The notes beneath the pieces are model-generated. The model had not been told where the DNA came from. It searched no databases and was given only the letters and a program-made list of their open reading frames with translations. DNA of 10,227 bases from Burkholderiales bacterium (GTDB taxonomy: Bacteria > Pseudomonadota > Gammaproteobacteria > Burkholderiales > Burkholderiaceae_E). Made by a program: the position numbers and the translations under genes. The stretch lies in the NCBI GenBank assembly GCA_027489195.1, contig JAIYAG010000182.1, forward strand, positions 1 to 10,227, read 5' to 3'. Below, piece after piece: positions 1-7,900 of the stretch (positions are counted from its first letter, which is position 1; every line of letters starts with the position of its first letter).

Positions 1-1009
1 GATCGACGACCATGCCGCGGGCGAGGGTCTGCGGGTGCGACAGCGCCTCGCCGATCGACTGGACGGGGCCTGCGGGCACGCCCGCCGACTCGAACGCCGC
101 CAGCCAGTCCGCCGAATCGCGGGCGCCGAGCGCGAGCTCCATCGCCTCGACCAGCGCCGGCAGGTTCGCCATCCGCGCGCTGCCCTCGGCGAAGCGCGGG
201 TCGTGCTTCCAGTCGGGGTGGCCGAGCACGTCGCAGATCCGCGCCCAGTTCGCCTGGTTCGCCCCGCCGATCACGATCCAGCCGTCCCGGGTGCGGAACG
301 ACTGGTAGGGCGCGGTCAGCACGTGGCCCGAGCCGAGCGGACCGGGCGAGGCGCCGGTGGCGAACCACACCGAGGCGTGCCAGCCGGTCTGGTGCAGCGC
401 CGCTTCCATCAGCGAGGTGTCGACCCGCTGGCCCTCACCGGTCTTGAGCCGATGGATGTAGGCCGCGAGGATGCCGCTCGTGGCCAGCAGCCCGGCGTTG
501 AGGTCGGCGACCGAACTGCCCACCTTCGCCGGCGGGCGCCCGGGCTCGCCGGTGATGCTCATCAGGCCGGCGAAGGCCTGGGCGACCAGGTCGAAGCCGC
601 CGCCGCCACCCATCGGACCGGTCAGCCCGTAGCCGCTGATCGAGCAGTAGATCAGCGACGGCCGGCGCGCATGGAGCACCTCCCAGCCGAGCCCGAGCTT
701 GTCCATGGTGCCGGGGCGGTAGTTCTCGACCAGCACGTCGGCCGAGTCCGCCAGGCGCAGCAGCGCCTCGCGACCTTCGGGGCGCTTGAAGTCGAGCGCG
801 ATGCCCCGCTTGTTGCGGTTCATCACCAGGAAGGGGGCCGAGACGCCGCCGATGCGCGGCTCGCGGTAGGCGCGCGCGTCGTCGCCGCCCGGGATCTTCT
901 CGACCTTGATCACGTCGGCGCCCAGGTCGGCGAGCAGCGCGCCGCAGGTCGGCCCGGCCATGATCTGCGCGCATTCGAGCACGCGCACGCCGGCGAGCGG
1001 TCCGGCCAT
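1..1009 (-). CDS. CaiB/BaiF family III CoA transferase, C-terminus cut off by the window edge
   Basis: Family III CoA transferases move CoA between carboxylic acids in the cytoplasm through an aspartyl-CoA intermediate. About 336 residues are visible; the family is usually near 400, so only the C-terminal part is missing. The N-terminus (MAGPLAGVRVLE, then LADLGADVIKVE at about 27-38) and the block NRNKRGIALDFK (64-75) are typical of the family. The catalytic aspartate is visible as D169 in VADLNAG (167-173), where formyl-CoA transferase also has its nucleophile, followed by KTGEGQRVDTSL. The start ATG overlaps the stop of the upstream enoyl-CoA hydratase-family gene (TGATG), and GAGGGG lies 5 nt ahead of it, which fixes the start. 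As the last visible gene of a coupled trio with a Bug receptor, it probably activates an imported organic acid. The family call is secure; the acid and the CoA donor cannot be read from sequence. Confidence 0.93.
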   Translation of the reverse strand, partial: MAGPLAGVRVLECAQIMAGPTCGALLADLGADVIKVEKIPGGDDARAYREPRIGGVSAPFLVMNRNKRGIALDFKRPEGREALLRLADSADVLVENYRPGTMDKLGLGWEVLHARRPSLIYCSISGYGLTGPMGGGGGFDLVAQAFAGLMSITGEPGRPPAKVGSSVADLNAGLLATSGILAAYIHRLKTGEGQRVDTSLMEAALHQTGWHASVWFATGASPGPLGSGHVLTAPYQSFRTRDGWIVIGGANQANWARICDVLGHPDWKHDPRFAEGSARMANLPALVEAMELALGARDSADWLAAFESAGVPAGPVQSIGEALSHPQTLARGMVVD

Positions 1010-1785
1010 CAGCGCCCCTCGAAGCGCGGCGCGCGCTTGGCGAGGAAGGCCGCGTAGCCGATGCGGAAGTCCTCGGTGTCGAAGCAGTCGAAGCACTCGT
1101 CGAGTTCGGCCGCCGACAGCGGGCTCGCCTCGCCCAGCCGGCGCGCGAACCGCTTGTGCCAGCGCGCCACCAGCGGCGCGCCGTCGGCGATGCGGCGCGC
1201 GGTCTCGTCGACCTCGGCGCCGACGCGATCGTCGGGCACCACGCGGGTGACCAGGCCCTTGTCCTTCGCCTCGGTGGCATCGAAGATCCGCCCCTCGAGC
1301 AGGATCTCGAGCGTCGTCGCCTCGCCGACCAGCCGGATGAGGGGCGCCATCTCGGCATACGCCATCACCAGGCCGAGGTTCTTGATCGGCGCGCCGAATC
1401 GGCTCGAGGCGCCGCAGATCCTCAGGTCCGCCAGCGCCGCGATCTCCAGCCCGCCGCCCACGCAGATGCCATGGATGCGGGCCACCACCGGATGACGGCA
1501 GCCGGCGATCGCCGCCGCGGCGCGGTGCATGTCGCGGCCGTAGTCGGTGGCCTGCGCCTTGGTCGCGCGCTCGGTCTCGAACTCCGCGATGTCGTTGCCC
1601 GGCGAGAACGCCCGCTCGCCCGCGCCGCGCACGACGATGCAGCGCACCGCGTCGTCGGCCGACAGCGACTCGAACGCGTCGCCGAGCATCCGCCACATCG
1701 GCCGGGTCATCGCGTTGAGCTTCGCCGGACGGTTCAGCACGACGGTGGCGATGTCGCCGTCGCGCTCGACGAGGACCTCGCTCAT
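1009..1785 (-). CDS. Enoyl-CoA hydratase/isomerase (crotonase) family protein with one catalytic Glu replaced
   Basis: A 258-residue protein, normal length for the crotonase fold, which acts on acyl-CoA thioesters in the cytoplasm. Visible family marks are VVLNRPAKLNAM (15-26), the oxyanion-hole segment FSPGNDIAEF (60-69), the GGGLE motif (110-114) and ATEAKDKGLVTRVV (170-183). E114 matches the first catalytic glutamate of rat hydratase (Glu144). Twenty residues later, where the second glutamate (Glu164, in a PExxLG motif) should be, the sequence is PIKNLG with I134. A classical syn-hydration that needs both glutamates is therefore doubtful, and isomerase, hydrolase or other crotonase chemistry is possible. 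The start ATG shares bases with the receptor gene's stop (ATGA) and I see no strong ribosome site of its own, so translation is probably coupled. The CoA transferase gene follows with another overlap, suggesting both enzymes work on the same CoA ester. Confidence 0.92.
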   Translation of the reverse strand: MSEVLVERDGDIATVVLNRPAKLNAMTRPMWRMLGDAFESLSADDAVRCIVVRGAGERAFSPGNDIAEFETERATKAQATDYGRDMHRAAAAIAGCRHPVVARIHGICVGGGLEIAALADLRICGASSRFGAPIKNLGLVMAYAEMAPLIRLVGEATTLEILLEGRIFDATEAKDKGLVTRVVPDDRVGAEVDETARRIADGAPLVARWHKRFARRLGEASPLSAAELDECFDCFDTEDFRIGYAAFLAKRAPRFEGR

Positions 1786-2771
1786 TCGGCGCGGACGTTC
1801 AGGTCCTTGACCAGCTTCGCGTACTTCGTGTTCTCGGCACGGATGAACGCGGCGAAGGCCTCGGGCGTCTGCGGCCCGCCGAACTGCACGCCCTGCGGAT
1901 CGAGCTTGGCCCGGATGTCCGGGTCGGCCATCGCCTTCTTCATCGCCTCGTCGAGCTTCGCGACGATCTCGCGCGGCAGCGCCTTCGGGCCCATCACCGA
2001 GTACCAGTTGGTGACCTCGAAGCCCTTGATGCCCTTCTCCTCGAAGGTGGGCACGTCGCCGAGCTGCGCGAGCCGCTGCGGCGTCGAGATCGCGAGCGCG
2101 CGCAGCTTGCCCGAGCGGATGTGCTCGAGCACCGGCGGCATGGTGTCGAAGTTCGTGTCGACCTGCCCAGCGAGCAGGTCGACGATCGCCGCGCCGCTGC
2201 CCTTGTAGGGCACGTGGTTCATCTGCGTGCCGGCGATCCGGTTGAACAGTGCCCCGGCCAGGTGCTGGGTGCTGCCGACGCCGGACGAGGCGTACGTGAG
2301 CACGCCCGGCTTCGCGCGGGCGAGCGCGACGAGCTCCTCGACTGTCTTCGCCTGCACCGCGGGATTCACCACCAGCACGTTCGGCACGTAGCCGATGTAG
2401 GTGATCGGCGTGAAGTCGGTGATCGCGTCGTACGGGACCTTCGCGAGCACGTAGGGGGCGATCGCGTTGCTGTTCGCATGGCCGGCGAGCAGCGTGTAGC
2501 CGTCGGGGGCGGCCTTCGCGACCGCGTCCGCCGCGATCGTGCCGGCGGCGCCCGCGCGGTTCTCGACGATCACCTGCTGACCCAGGAGCTCGGAGAGCTT
2601 CGGGGCGAGCGTGCGCGCCACGATGTCGGTGCCGCCGCCGGGCGCGAAGCCCACCAGCAGCCGGATCGGTCGGGCGGGCCAGGCCTGCTGCTGCGCGAGT
2701 GCCGCAGCGGGCACGCCGAGCGTCGCGGCGGCGAGGGCCGCGGCGAGCAGGGAACGTCGGTGCATCGTCAT
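1782..2771 (-). CDS. Bug/TctC-family periplasmic tripartite-tricarboxylate receptor
   Basis: A 329-residue secreted solute-binding protein. The N-terminus has basic residues (MHRR), a hydrophobic Ala/Leu stretch (8-25) and an ALA-QQQ signal peptidase I site after A26. Family signatures follow: PIRLLVGFAPGGGTD (35-49), VENRAGAAG (69-77), TYASSGVGSTQHLAG (159-173), VPYKG (187-191) and GQVD (202-205). Bug proteins bind carboxylates and similar small anions through bridging waters, mostly with no conserved ligand-specific residue, so the ligand cannot be called. A strong site, GAGGAG 8 nt upstream, supports the first ATG, although a second Met is codon 3. No TctA or TctB membrane subunit is visible, so this is an orphan receptor that either borrows a transporter encoded elsewhere or serves in sensing. 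It heads a coupled trio with the crotonase-fold and CoA transferase genes, which suggests its ligand is the acid those enzymes process. Confidence 0.95.
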   Translation of the reverse strand: MTMHRRSLLAAALAAATLGVPAAALAQQQAWPARPIRLLVGFAPGGGTDIVARTLAPKLSELLGQQVIVENRAGAAGTIAADAVAKAAPDGYTLLAGHANSNAIAPYVLAKVPYDAITDFTPITYIGYVPNVLVVNPAVQAKTVEELVALARAKPGVLTYASSGVGSTQHLAGALFNRIAGTQMNHVPYKGSGAAIVDLLAGQVDTNFDTMPPVLEHIRSGKLRALAISTPQRLAQLGDVPTFEEKGIKGFEVTNWYSVMGPKALPREIVAKLDEAMKKAMADPDIRAKLDPQGVQFGGPQTPEAFAAFIRAENTKYAKLVKDLNVRAE

Positions 2772-2828
2772 CGGGTCGTCTCCTCGTGGGCGGTCGCGGC
2801 GGCTCGTCGGCCGCCGTCGTGAAGTGGT

Positions 2829-2856
2829 GCGCGGACGGGCGTGCGCCCGGCCGCGC
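2829..2856 (-). terminator. Strong hairpin just after the aminotransferase stop codon
   Basis: The 28 bp form a near-perfect inverted repeat: arms GCGCGG and CCGCGC flank a single A/G mismatch, then inner arms CGGGCG and CGCCCG around TG (a practical loop of four bases). It begins 3 bp after the aminotransferase stop and ends about 44 bp before the receptor's ribosome site. No T-tract follows on the minus strand, so it is not a canonical intrinsic terminator. It may terminate partially, or protect the aminotransferase mRNA 3' end and make expression of the downstream trio different from the first gene. Confidence 0.5.
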
Positions 2857-2859
2857 GGC

Positions 2860-4083
2860 TCAGGCGGCCTTCAGCACGGCGCGGGCCGTGCCGGCCTCGG
2901 CCAGGTAGTCGATCGCGGCCTGCACGCCGCCCTTGCGGTGCGGCACGCCGGCAGCCTGCAGGCCCATCTCGACGCCGCCCAGGGTGCCGAGCAGCGTCAG
3001 GTCGTTGAAGTCGCCGAGGTGGCCGATGCGGAACACCCGGCCGGCGAGCTTCGAGAGTCCGGTACCCAGCGACATGTTGAAGCGCTCGAGCACGACGCGC
3101 CGGAAGGCGTCGGCGTCGTGGCTCGCGCCGCTGGCGTCGACCGGCATCAGCACCGCGGTCAGCGCCGGGCTGTACTCGGCCGGGTTGCGGCACAGGATCT
3201 CGAGGCCCCAGCCGCGCACCGCGCGGCGCGTCGCCTCGGCATGGCGCTCGTGGCGGGCGAAGACGTTCGGCAGGCCCTCGGCATGCAGGCGGTCGAGCGC
3301 GACGGCCAGGCCGTAGAGGAGGTTGGTCGACGGCGTGGTCGGCCAGAAGCCCTTCTCGTTGGCGGTGACGATCTCTTCCCAGTCCCAGTAGGCGCGCGGC
3401 AGGCGGGCGTGGCGCGAGGCCTCCATCGCCTTGGCCGACACCGCGTTGAACGACAGCCCCGGCGGCAGCATCATGCCCTTCTGCGAGCCCGCCACGGTCA
3501 CGTCCACCCCCCACTCGTCGTGCCGGAAGTCGACCGAGCCCATCGACGAGATGGTGTCGACCATCAGCAGCGCCGGATGCTTCGCCGCGTCGATCGCGCG
3601 CCGCACGGCCGCGATGTCGGAGGTGACGCCGGTCGAGGTCTCGTTGTGCACCACGCAGACCGCCTTGATCCGGTGCTGCGGGTCTGCCGCCAGCCGCTCG
3701 TGGATGTGCGCGGCGTCCACGCCGCTGCGCCAGTCGCCCGGGATGAACTCGGGGGCGAGGCCCAGGCGCTCGGCGAGCCGCTTCCAGAGCGCCGCGAAGT
3801 GGCCGGTCTCGGCCATCAGCACGGCGTCGCCGGGCGACAGCGTGTTGACGAGCGCCGCCTCCCAGGCGCCGGTGCCGGAAGCCGGATAGATGATCACGGG
3901 CCGGGTCGTCTGGAAGACCGGCCGGATGTCGGCGAGGATCTTCAGGCCGAGCTTCTGGAACTCGGGGCCGCGATGGTCGATGGTCGGGTGGTCGATCGCC
4001 CGCAGCACGTCGTCGGGGACGTTGGTGGGGCCGGGAATCTGCAGGAAGTGTCGCCCCGCGGGGTGCGAGTTCAGGTCGAGCAT
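2860..4083 (-). CDS. Serine-glyoxylate-type aminotransferase (class V, PLP-dependent)
   Basis: A cytoplasmic PLP enzyme of 407 residues, normal for serine-glyoxylate or alanine-glyoxylate aminotransferases, which make glycine from glyoxylate with serine or alanine as amino donor. Visible blocks are FLQIPGPTNVP (13-23), DHPTIDHRGPEF (31-42), YPASGTGAWEAAL (66-78), MVDTISSMGSVDF (174-186) with D176 for the PLP ring nitrogen, the Schiff-base lysine K202 in AGSQKGMMLPPG, and FRIGHLGDFND (351-361) with carboxylate-binding R352. The KGMMLPPGLSFNAVS block resembles methylotroph serine-glyoxylate enzymes; exact substrates are less certain, and ureidoglycine-glyoxylate enzymes belong to the same wider family. 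The frame opens up to an ATG at 4101, but GGAGG lies 4 nt before the ATG at 4083, so the downstream start is chosen; the 4101 ATG also lies inside the operator-like repeat. The gene is divergent from a GntR regulator and a 2-hydroxyacid dehydrogenase, and glyoxylate would link it to 2-hydroxyacid oxidation. Confidence 0.88.
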   Translation of the reverse strand: MLDLNSHPAGRHFLQIPGPTNVPDDVLRAIDHPTIDHRGPEFQKLGLKILADIRPVFQTTRPVIIYPASGTGAWEAALVNTLSPGDAVLMAETGHFAALWKRLAERLGLAPEFIPGDWRSGVDAAHIHERLAADPQHRIKAVCVVHNETSTGVTSDIAAVRRAIDAAKHPALLMVDTISSMGSVDFRHDEWGVDVTVAGSQKGMMLPPGLSFNAVSAKAMEASRHARLPRAYWDWEEIVTANEKGFWPTTPSTNLLYGLAVALDRLHAEGLPNVFARHERHAEATRRAVRGWGLEILCRNPAEYSPALTAVLMPVDASGASHDADAFRRVVLERFNMSLGTGLSKLAGRVFRIGHLGDFNDLTLLGTLGGVEMGLQAAGVPHRKGGVQAAIDYLAEAGTARAVLKAA

Positions 4084-4087
4084 GTCG

Positions 4088-4092
4088 CCTCC
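4088..4092 (-). promoter_or_regulatory. Ribosome binding site that decides the aminotransferase start
   Basis: On the minus strand GGAGG ends 4 nt before the ATG at 4083. In the longer reading from 4101 these bases would encode Gly-Gly inside a six-residue extension that family members do not need. This favours the downstream start. Confidence 0.7.
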
Positions 4093-4116
4093 GTTTTGCA
4101 TACAATATGCGAAACG
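4092..4116. promoter_or_regulatory. 25-bp near-perfect inverted repeat, likely GntR operator
   Basis: The left arm CGTTTTGCATA and right arm TATGCGAAACG are complementary at 10 of 11 positions around a 3-bp centre (CAA). The core (GCATA, spacer, TATGC) is perfect. It lies between the divergent aminotransferase and GntR genes and is conspicuously AT-rich for this DNA. Two-fold symmetry of this size suits a dimeric winged-helix regulator such as the adjacent GntR/FCD protein. Candidate -10 boxes for both directions fall inside it, so binding would be expected to repress both promoters, with relief by an effector. Structure and place are seen; the binding protein is inferred. Confidence 0.7.
4101..4106 (+). 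promoter_or_regulatory. Candidate -10 box for the GntR-dehydrogenase operon
   Basis: TACAAT matches the -10 consensus at 5 of 6 positions on the plus strand and lies inside the inverted repeat, overlapping the minus-strand -10. No good -35 is visible at the usual spacing. Transcription would begin near 4113, which would rule out the ATG at 4107 as a translation start. Confidence 0.35.
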
Positions 4117-4130
4117 TCCCGGGCGTGCAA
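4102..4130 (-). promoter_or_regulatory. Candidate sigma70 promoter for the aminotransferase operon
   Basis: On the minus strand a weak -35 (TTGCAC at 4130-4125, 3 of 6 to consensus) is followed by exactly 17 bp and a -10 (TATTGT at 4107-4102, 4 of 6). Transcription would start near 4095, giving a leader of only about a dozen bases with the ribosome site in it. The -10 box is at the centre of the inverted repeat, which fits repression by occlusion. This is a by-eye match. Confidence 0.4.
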
Positions 4131-4151
4131 CGTGGCCCGCGGCCGAGCGAG

Positions 4152-4175
4152 GCCTTTTCTTCGGTCAGAAAAGGC
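4152..4175 (+). other. Hairpin in the leader of the GntR gene
   Basis: Perfect 9-bp arms GCCTTTTCT and AGAAAAGGC enclose a 6-nt loop (TCGGTC). With the GntR start at 4230 this is untranslated leader; on the minus strand it is upstream of the aminotransferase promoter. A perfect 10-bp palindrome, TTCCCGGGAA, follows at 4179-4188. The AT-rich stem is unusual here and may be a leader structure or a second protein site. Function is unknown. Confidence 0.5.
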
Positions 4176-4229
4176 GATTTCCCGGGAAGCGGTCCGGGAC
4201 GCCCGAACCGGTCCGAGCTCCGATATCGC

Positions 4230-4991
4230 ATGCAACTCGACAGTCTGTTTTCCGAAGCCGTGGCGTTCGCTGGCCCGCCACCGACCGTGCCCGATCGCCG
4301 TGTCCTGCACGAGGCGGTCGCCGAGCGGCTGCGCGCGCTGATCGTCGAAGGCGTGCTCGCGCCGGGCGCGCACCTGAACGAGCGCGTGCTGTGCGAGCAG
4401 CTCGGCGTGTCGCGCACGCCGCTGCGCGAGGCCTTCCGCACGCTCGCGGGCGAAGGCATCGTGGAGCTGCAGCCGAACCGCGGTGCGGTCGTCGCGGCGC
4501 TGTCGCGCCAGGACGTCGAGCATGCGTTCGAACTGATGGCCGCGCTCGAGTCGCTCGCCGGCGGGCTCGCGGCCGAGCGCGCGACCGCCGCCGAGCGCAA
4601 CGAGCTGCGTGCGCTGCACTTCGAGATGCTCGCCGCCCATGCCCGCCGCGACCTGCCGGCCTACTACCGGCTCAACAGCAGCATCCACCGCCGCCTGGTC
4701 GACTGCGCGCGCAATCCGGTGCTCGCCGACACCTATGCGCGCCTGAACGCACGGCTCCAGGCGCTGCGTTTCCGCTCGAACCTGAACCGCGACAAGTGGG
4801 ATGCGGCGGTCGCCGAGCACGCCGCCATGATCGATGCGCTCGACGCGGGCGACGGCGAGCGGCTCGCCGCGGTGCTGCGCGGACACCTGGACCACAAGCG
4901 CGCGACCGTGCTCGCGCAGCTCGATGCCGGCGCGCCCCCGCCGCCGGCCGTGCGCGGCGCCGACGGCGGCCGCCCGGAGGACTTCCGATGA
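4230..4991 (+). CDS. GntR-family transcriptional regulator, FCD subfamily
   Basis: A 253-residue DNA-binding repressor or activator. The N-terminal winged helix spans about 27-90, with HEAVAERLRALIVEGVLAPG, then LNERVLCEQLGVSRTPLREAFRTLAGEGIVEL and a wing at QPNRGAVVA. The C-terminal helical FCD domain (about 95-232) binds small carboxylates, usually through a metal. Ligand positions read N149, H153, H197 and H219, spaced as in FCD proteins, with Asn where Asp is most common. A Pro/Ala/Gly-rich tail ends the protein. The frame opens at an ATG at 4107, but that codon lies in the operator-like repeat, lacks a ribosome site and adds 41 residues of no GntR character, so 4230 is preferred; its own ribosome site is weak. 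The stop overlaps the dehydrogenase start (ATGA), giving co-transcription. It probably controls itself, the dehydrogenase and the divergent aminotransferase operon, with an organic acid as effector. Confidence 0.92.
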   Translation: MQLDSLFSEAVAFAGPPPTVPDRRVLHEAVAERLRALIVEGVLAPGAHLNERVLCEQLGVSRTPLREAFRTLAGEGIVELQPNRGAVVAALSRQDVEHAFELMAALESLAGGLAAERATAAERNELRALHFEMLAAHARRDLPAYYRLNSSIHRRLVDCARNPVLADTYARLNARLQALRFRSNLNRDKWDAAVAEHAAMIDALDAGDGERLAAVLRGHLDHKRATVLAQLDAGAPPPPAVRGADGGRPEDFR

Positions 4992-7900
4992 ACGCCCCCG
5001 AACGCATCGACGGCACGCGCCGCGTGTTCCTGTCGCCGCGGCTGGCCCGCGGCGACCTCGCCACCCGGCTGCGCCGCGAGATGCAGGGCGACGTGCTGTT
5101 CGACGCCGCCTCGCGCGGCCGCTATTCGACCGATGCCTCGGTCTATCAGGTCGAGCCGATCGGCGTCGCGGTGCCGCGCACCGAGGCCGACCTGGCGATC
5201 GCGCTCGACGTGGCGCGCGACCTGAAGGTGCCGGTGCTGCCGCGCGGCGGCGGCACCTCGCAATGCGGGCAGACGATCGGCGCGGCCCTGGTGATCGACC
5301 ACTCGAAGTGGCTCAACGAGGTGGTCGGCTTCGACGAGCGGGCGGCGAAGGCCGACCCCGCGAACGCGACGGTCACCGTGCAGCCGGGTCTCGCGCTCGA
5401 TGCGCTGAACGCGCGCCTCAAGCCGCACGGGCTGTGGTTCCCGGTCGACGTCTCCACCTCGGCGCAGGCGACGCTGGGCGGCATGGCCGGCAACAACTCC
5501 TGCGGCTCGCGCTCGCTCGCCTACGGCAACATGGTGCACAACGTCGCGGGCATCGACGCGATCCTCGCCGACGGCACGCAGGGCTACTGGGGCACGTTCA
5601 CCCGCGGCGACGGCTCGGCCGGCGACATGAGCCTGTCGAACCAGCGGATCCGCGAGATCGTCAGCGGCCTGCACGCGATCGCCGACCGGGAGCGCGACGA
5701 GATCCGGCGGGTCTGGCCGACGGTGATGCGCCGGGTCGGGGGGTACAACCTCGACGTCTTCGAGCCGCGCTCGGAGCGCCCGTACACCGCCGACGGCTCG
5801 CTGAACCTCGCCCACCTGCTGGTCGGCTCGGAGGGCACGCTCGCCTGGACGCGCCGGCTGACCCTCAAGCTCGCGCCGCTGCCGGGCGCGAAGGTGCTGG
5901 GCGTGGTGTCGTTCCCGAGCTTCCAGCAGTCGATGGAATCCGCCCAGCACATCGTGCGGCTCGGCCCCGTCGCGGTGGAGCTGGTCGACCGCACGATGAT
6001 CGAGCTGTCGCGGGCGAACCCGTCGTTCCGTCCGACCATCGACTCGGCGCTGGTCGGCGAGCCGCAGGCGGTGCTGCTGGTGGAGTTCGCCGGCGAGACG
6101 CGCGACGCGCAGATCGCGAAGCTCGTGCGGCTGCACGAGCTGATGGCGGACCTGGGGCTGCCGGGCAGCGTCGTCGACCTGATCGACGAGCCCCGCCAGA
6201 AGGCGCTCTGGGAGGTCCGCAAGGCGGGTCTGAACATCATGATGTCGATGAAGGGCGACGGCAAGCCGGTGTCCTTCATCGAGGACTGCGCGGTGCCGCT
6301 CGAGCACCTGGCCGACTACACCGCACGGCTCACCGAAGTGTTCCGCCGGCACGGCACGCAGGGCACCTGGTACGCGCACGCCTCGGTCGGCACGCTGCAC
6401 GTGCGCCCGATCCTCGACCTGCGCGAACACGGCGGCGGCGCCGCGAAGATGCGCGCGATCGCCGAGGACGCCGCCGCGATGGTGCGCGAGTACAAGGGTG
6501 CGTTCTCCGGCGAGCACGGCGACGGTCTCGTCCGCAGCGAGTGGGTCGCCTGGCAGTTCGGGCCGCGGCTGGTGCGCGCCTTCGAGGAGGTCAAGGGTCT
6601 GTTCGACCCCGAGGACCGGATGAACCCGGGCAAGATCGTGCGGCCGACGCGGATGGACGACACGAGCCTCTTCCGGTTCGCGCCGGGCTATGCGATCCGC
6701 CCGCTGGCGACCGCGCTCGACTGGTCGGACTGGAACCGCGCCAACGATCCGTCCGATGCCGACGGCACCCGTGAGGGCTGGGTGCGCGAGGGCAACGGCG
6801 TCGCGGTCTCGCCCCCGGGCACCGGCGGCGATCCGGCCGGCGGCTTCGGCAAGGCCGTCGAGATGTGCAACAACAACGGGCACTGCCGCAAGTTCGACGC
6901 CGGCACGATGTGCCCCTCGTACCGCGCCACCCGCGACGAGGCGCATGTCACCCGCGGCCGCGCGAACACGCTGCGCTTGGCGGTCAGCGGTCAGCTCGGG
7001 CCCGACGGGCTCGCCTCGCCGGCGGTGCGCGACGCGATGGACCTGTGCGTGCAGTGCAAGGGCTGCCGGCGCGAGTGCCCGACCGGCGTCGACATGGCGC
7101 GCATGAAGACCGAGTTCCTGCACCACTGGCAGGCGAAGCACGGGCTGTCGGCGCGGGCCAGGCTGATCGCCTACCTGCCGCGCTGGGCCTCGAAGGCCGC
7201 GCGGTTCGCGCCGCTCGCCAACCTGCGCGACACGGTGCCCGGGCTGGCCGCGCTGACCGAGCGCTGGCTCGGGCTGAGCGCGCGGCGCACGCTGCCCCGG
7301 TTCCGGCGCGATGGCTTCCTGCGCACGCTCGCGCGGGGCCCTGCCGCCGGCGCGAGCGATGCGGGCGGAGCGGGCGCGGGCGTGACGCCGGCCGCGGACG
7401 CCACCGAGGTGGTGCTCTGGGTCGACACCTTCGACGAGCACTTCGAGCCGGAGAACGCCCATGCCGCGCTGCGCGTGCTGCGTGCCGCGGGCTACCGGGT
7501 GCAGGTGGCCGGTGCGCGTGGCTCGGGCATCGCCGAGGGGGAGCGGCCGCTGTGCTGCGGCCGCAGCTTCCTGTCGGCCGGCCTGGTCGACGAGGCCCGG
7601 ATCGAGGCCACGCGCACGCTGGCGGCGCTGCTGCCTTTCGCCGAGCGGGGCGTCGCGATCGTCGGGCTCGAGCCCTCGTGCCTGCTGACGCTGCGCGACG
7701 AGTTCCTCGCGCTGCGGCTCGACGAGGCCGTCGGCCGCCCGGGCGCCGCCCGCCTGCTGGCCTCGAAGGCGATGCTCTTCGAGGAGTTCCTCGCCGCCGA
7801 ACATGCGGCGGGCCGGCTCTCGCTCGCGCTCAAGGCGCTGCCGCAGTCGCGCGCGAAGGTGCACGGTCATTGCCACCAGAAGGCGTTCGACGCGTTCGCG

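Noticed and set aside
35..2208. Long plus-strand frames opposite the CoA transferase and crotonase-fold genes
   Set aside because: They are complements of well-supported coding frames and have Arg/His-rich products without motifs.
4084..4101. Six-residue N-terminal extension of the aminotransferase from the ATG at 4101
   Set aside because: The extension would be encoded by the ribosome binding site itself and is not needed by the family.
4107..4229. Extended N-terminus of the GntR protein from the ATG at 4107
   Set aside because: That ATG lies within the operator-like repeat and near the expected transcription start, has no ribosome site, and adds 41 residues unlike any GntR N-terminus.
2768..4600. 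A 610-codon minus-strand frame running across the aminotransferase, control region and GntR gene
   Set aside because: Arg/Pro/Ala-rich low-complexity product in a different frame from the aminotransferase, crossing the divergent promoter region. No family signature.
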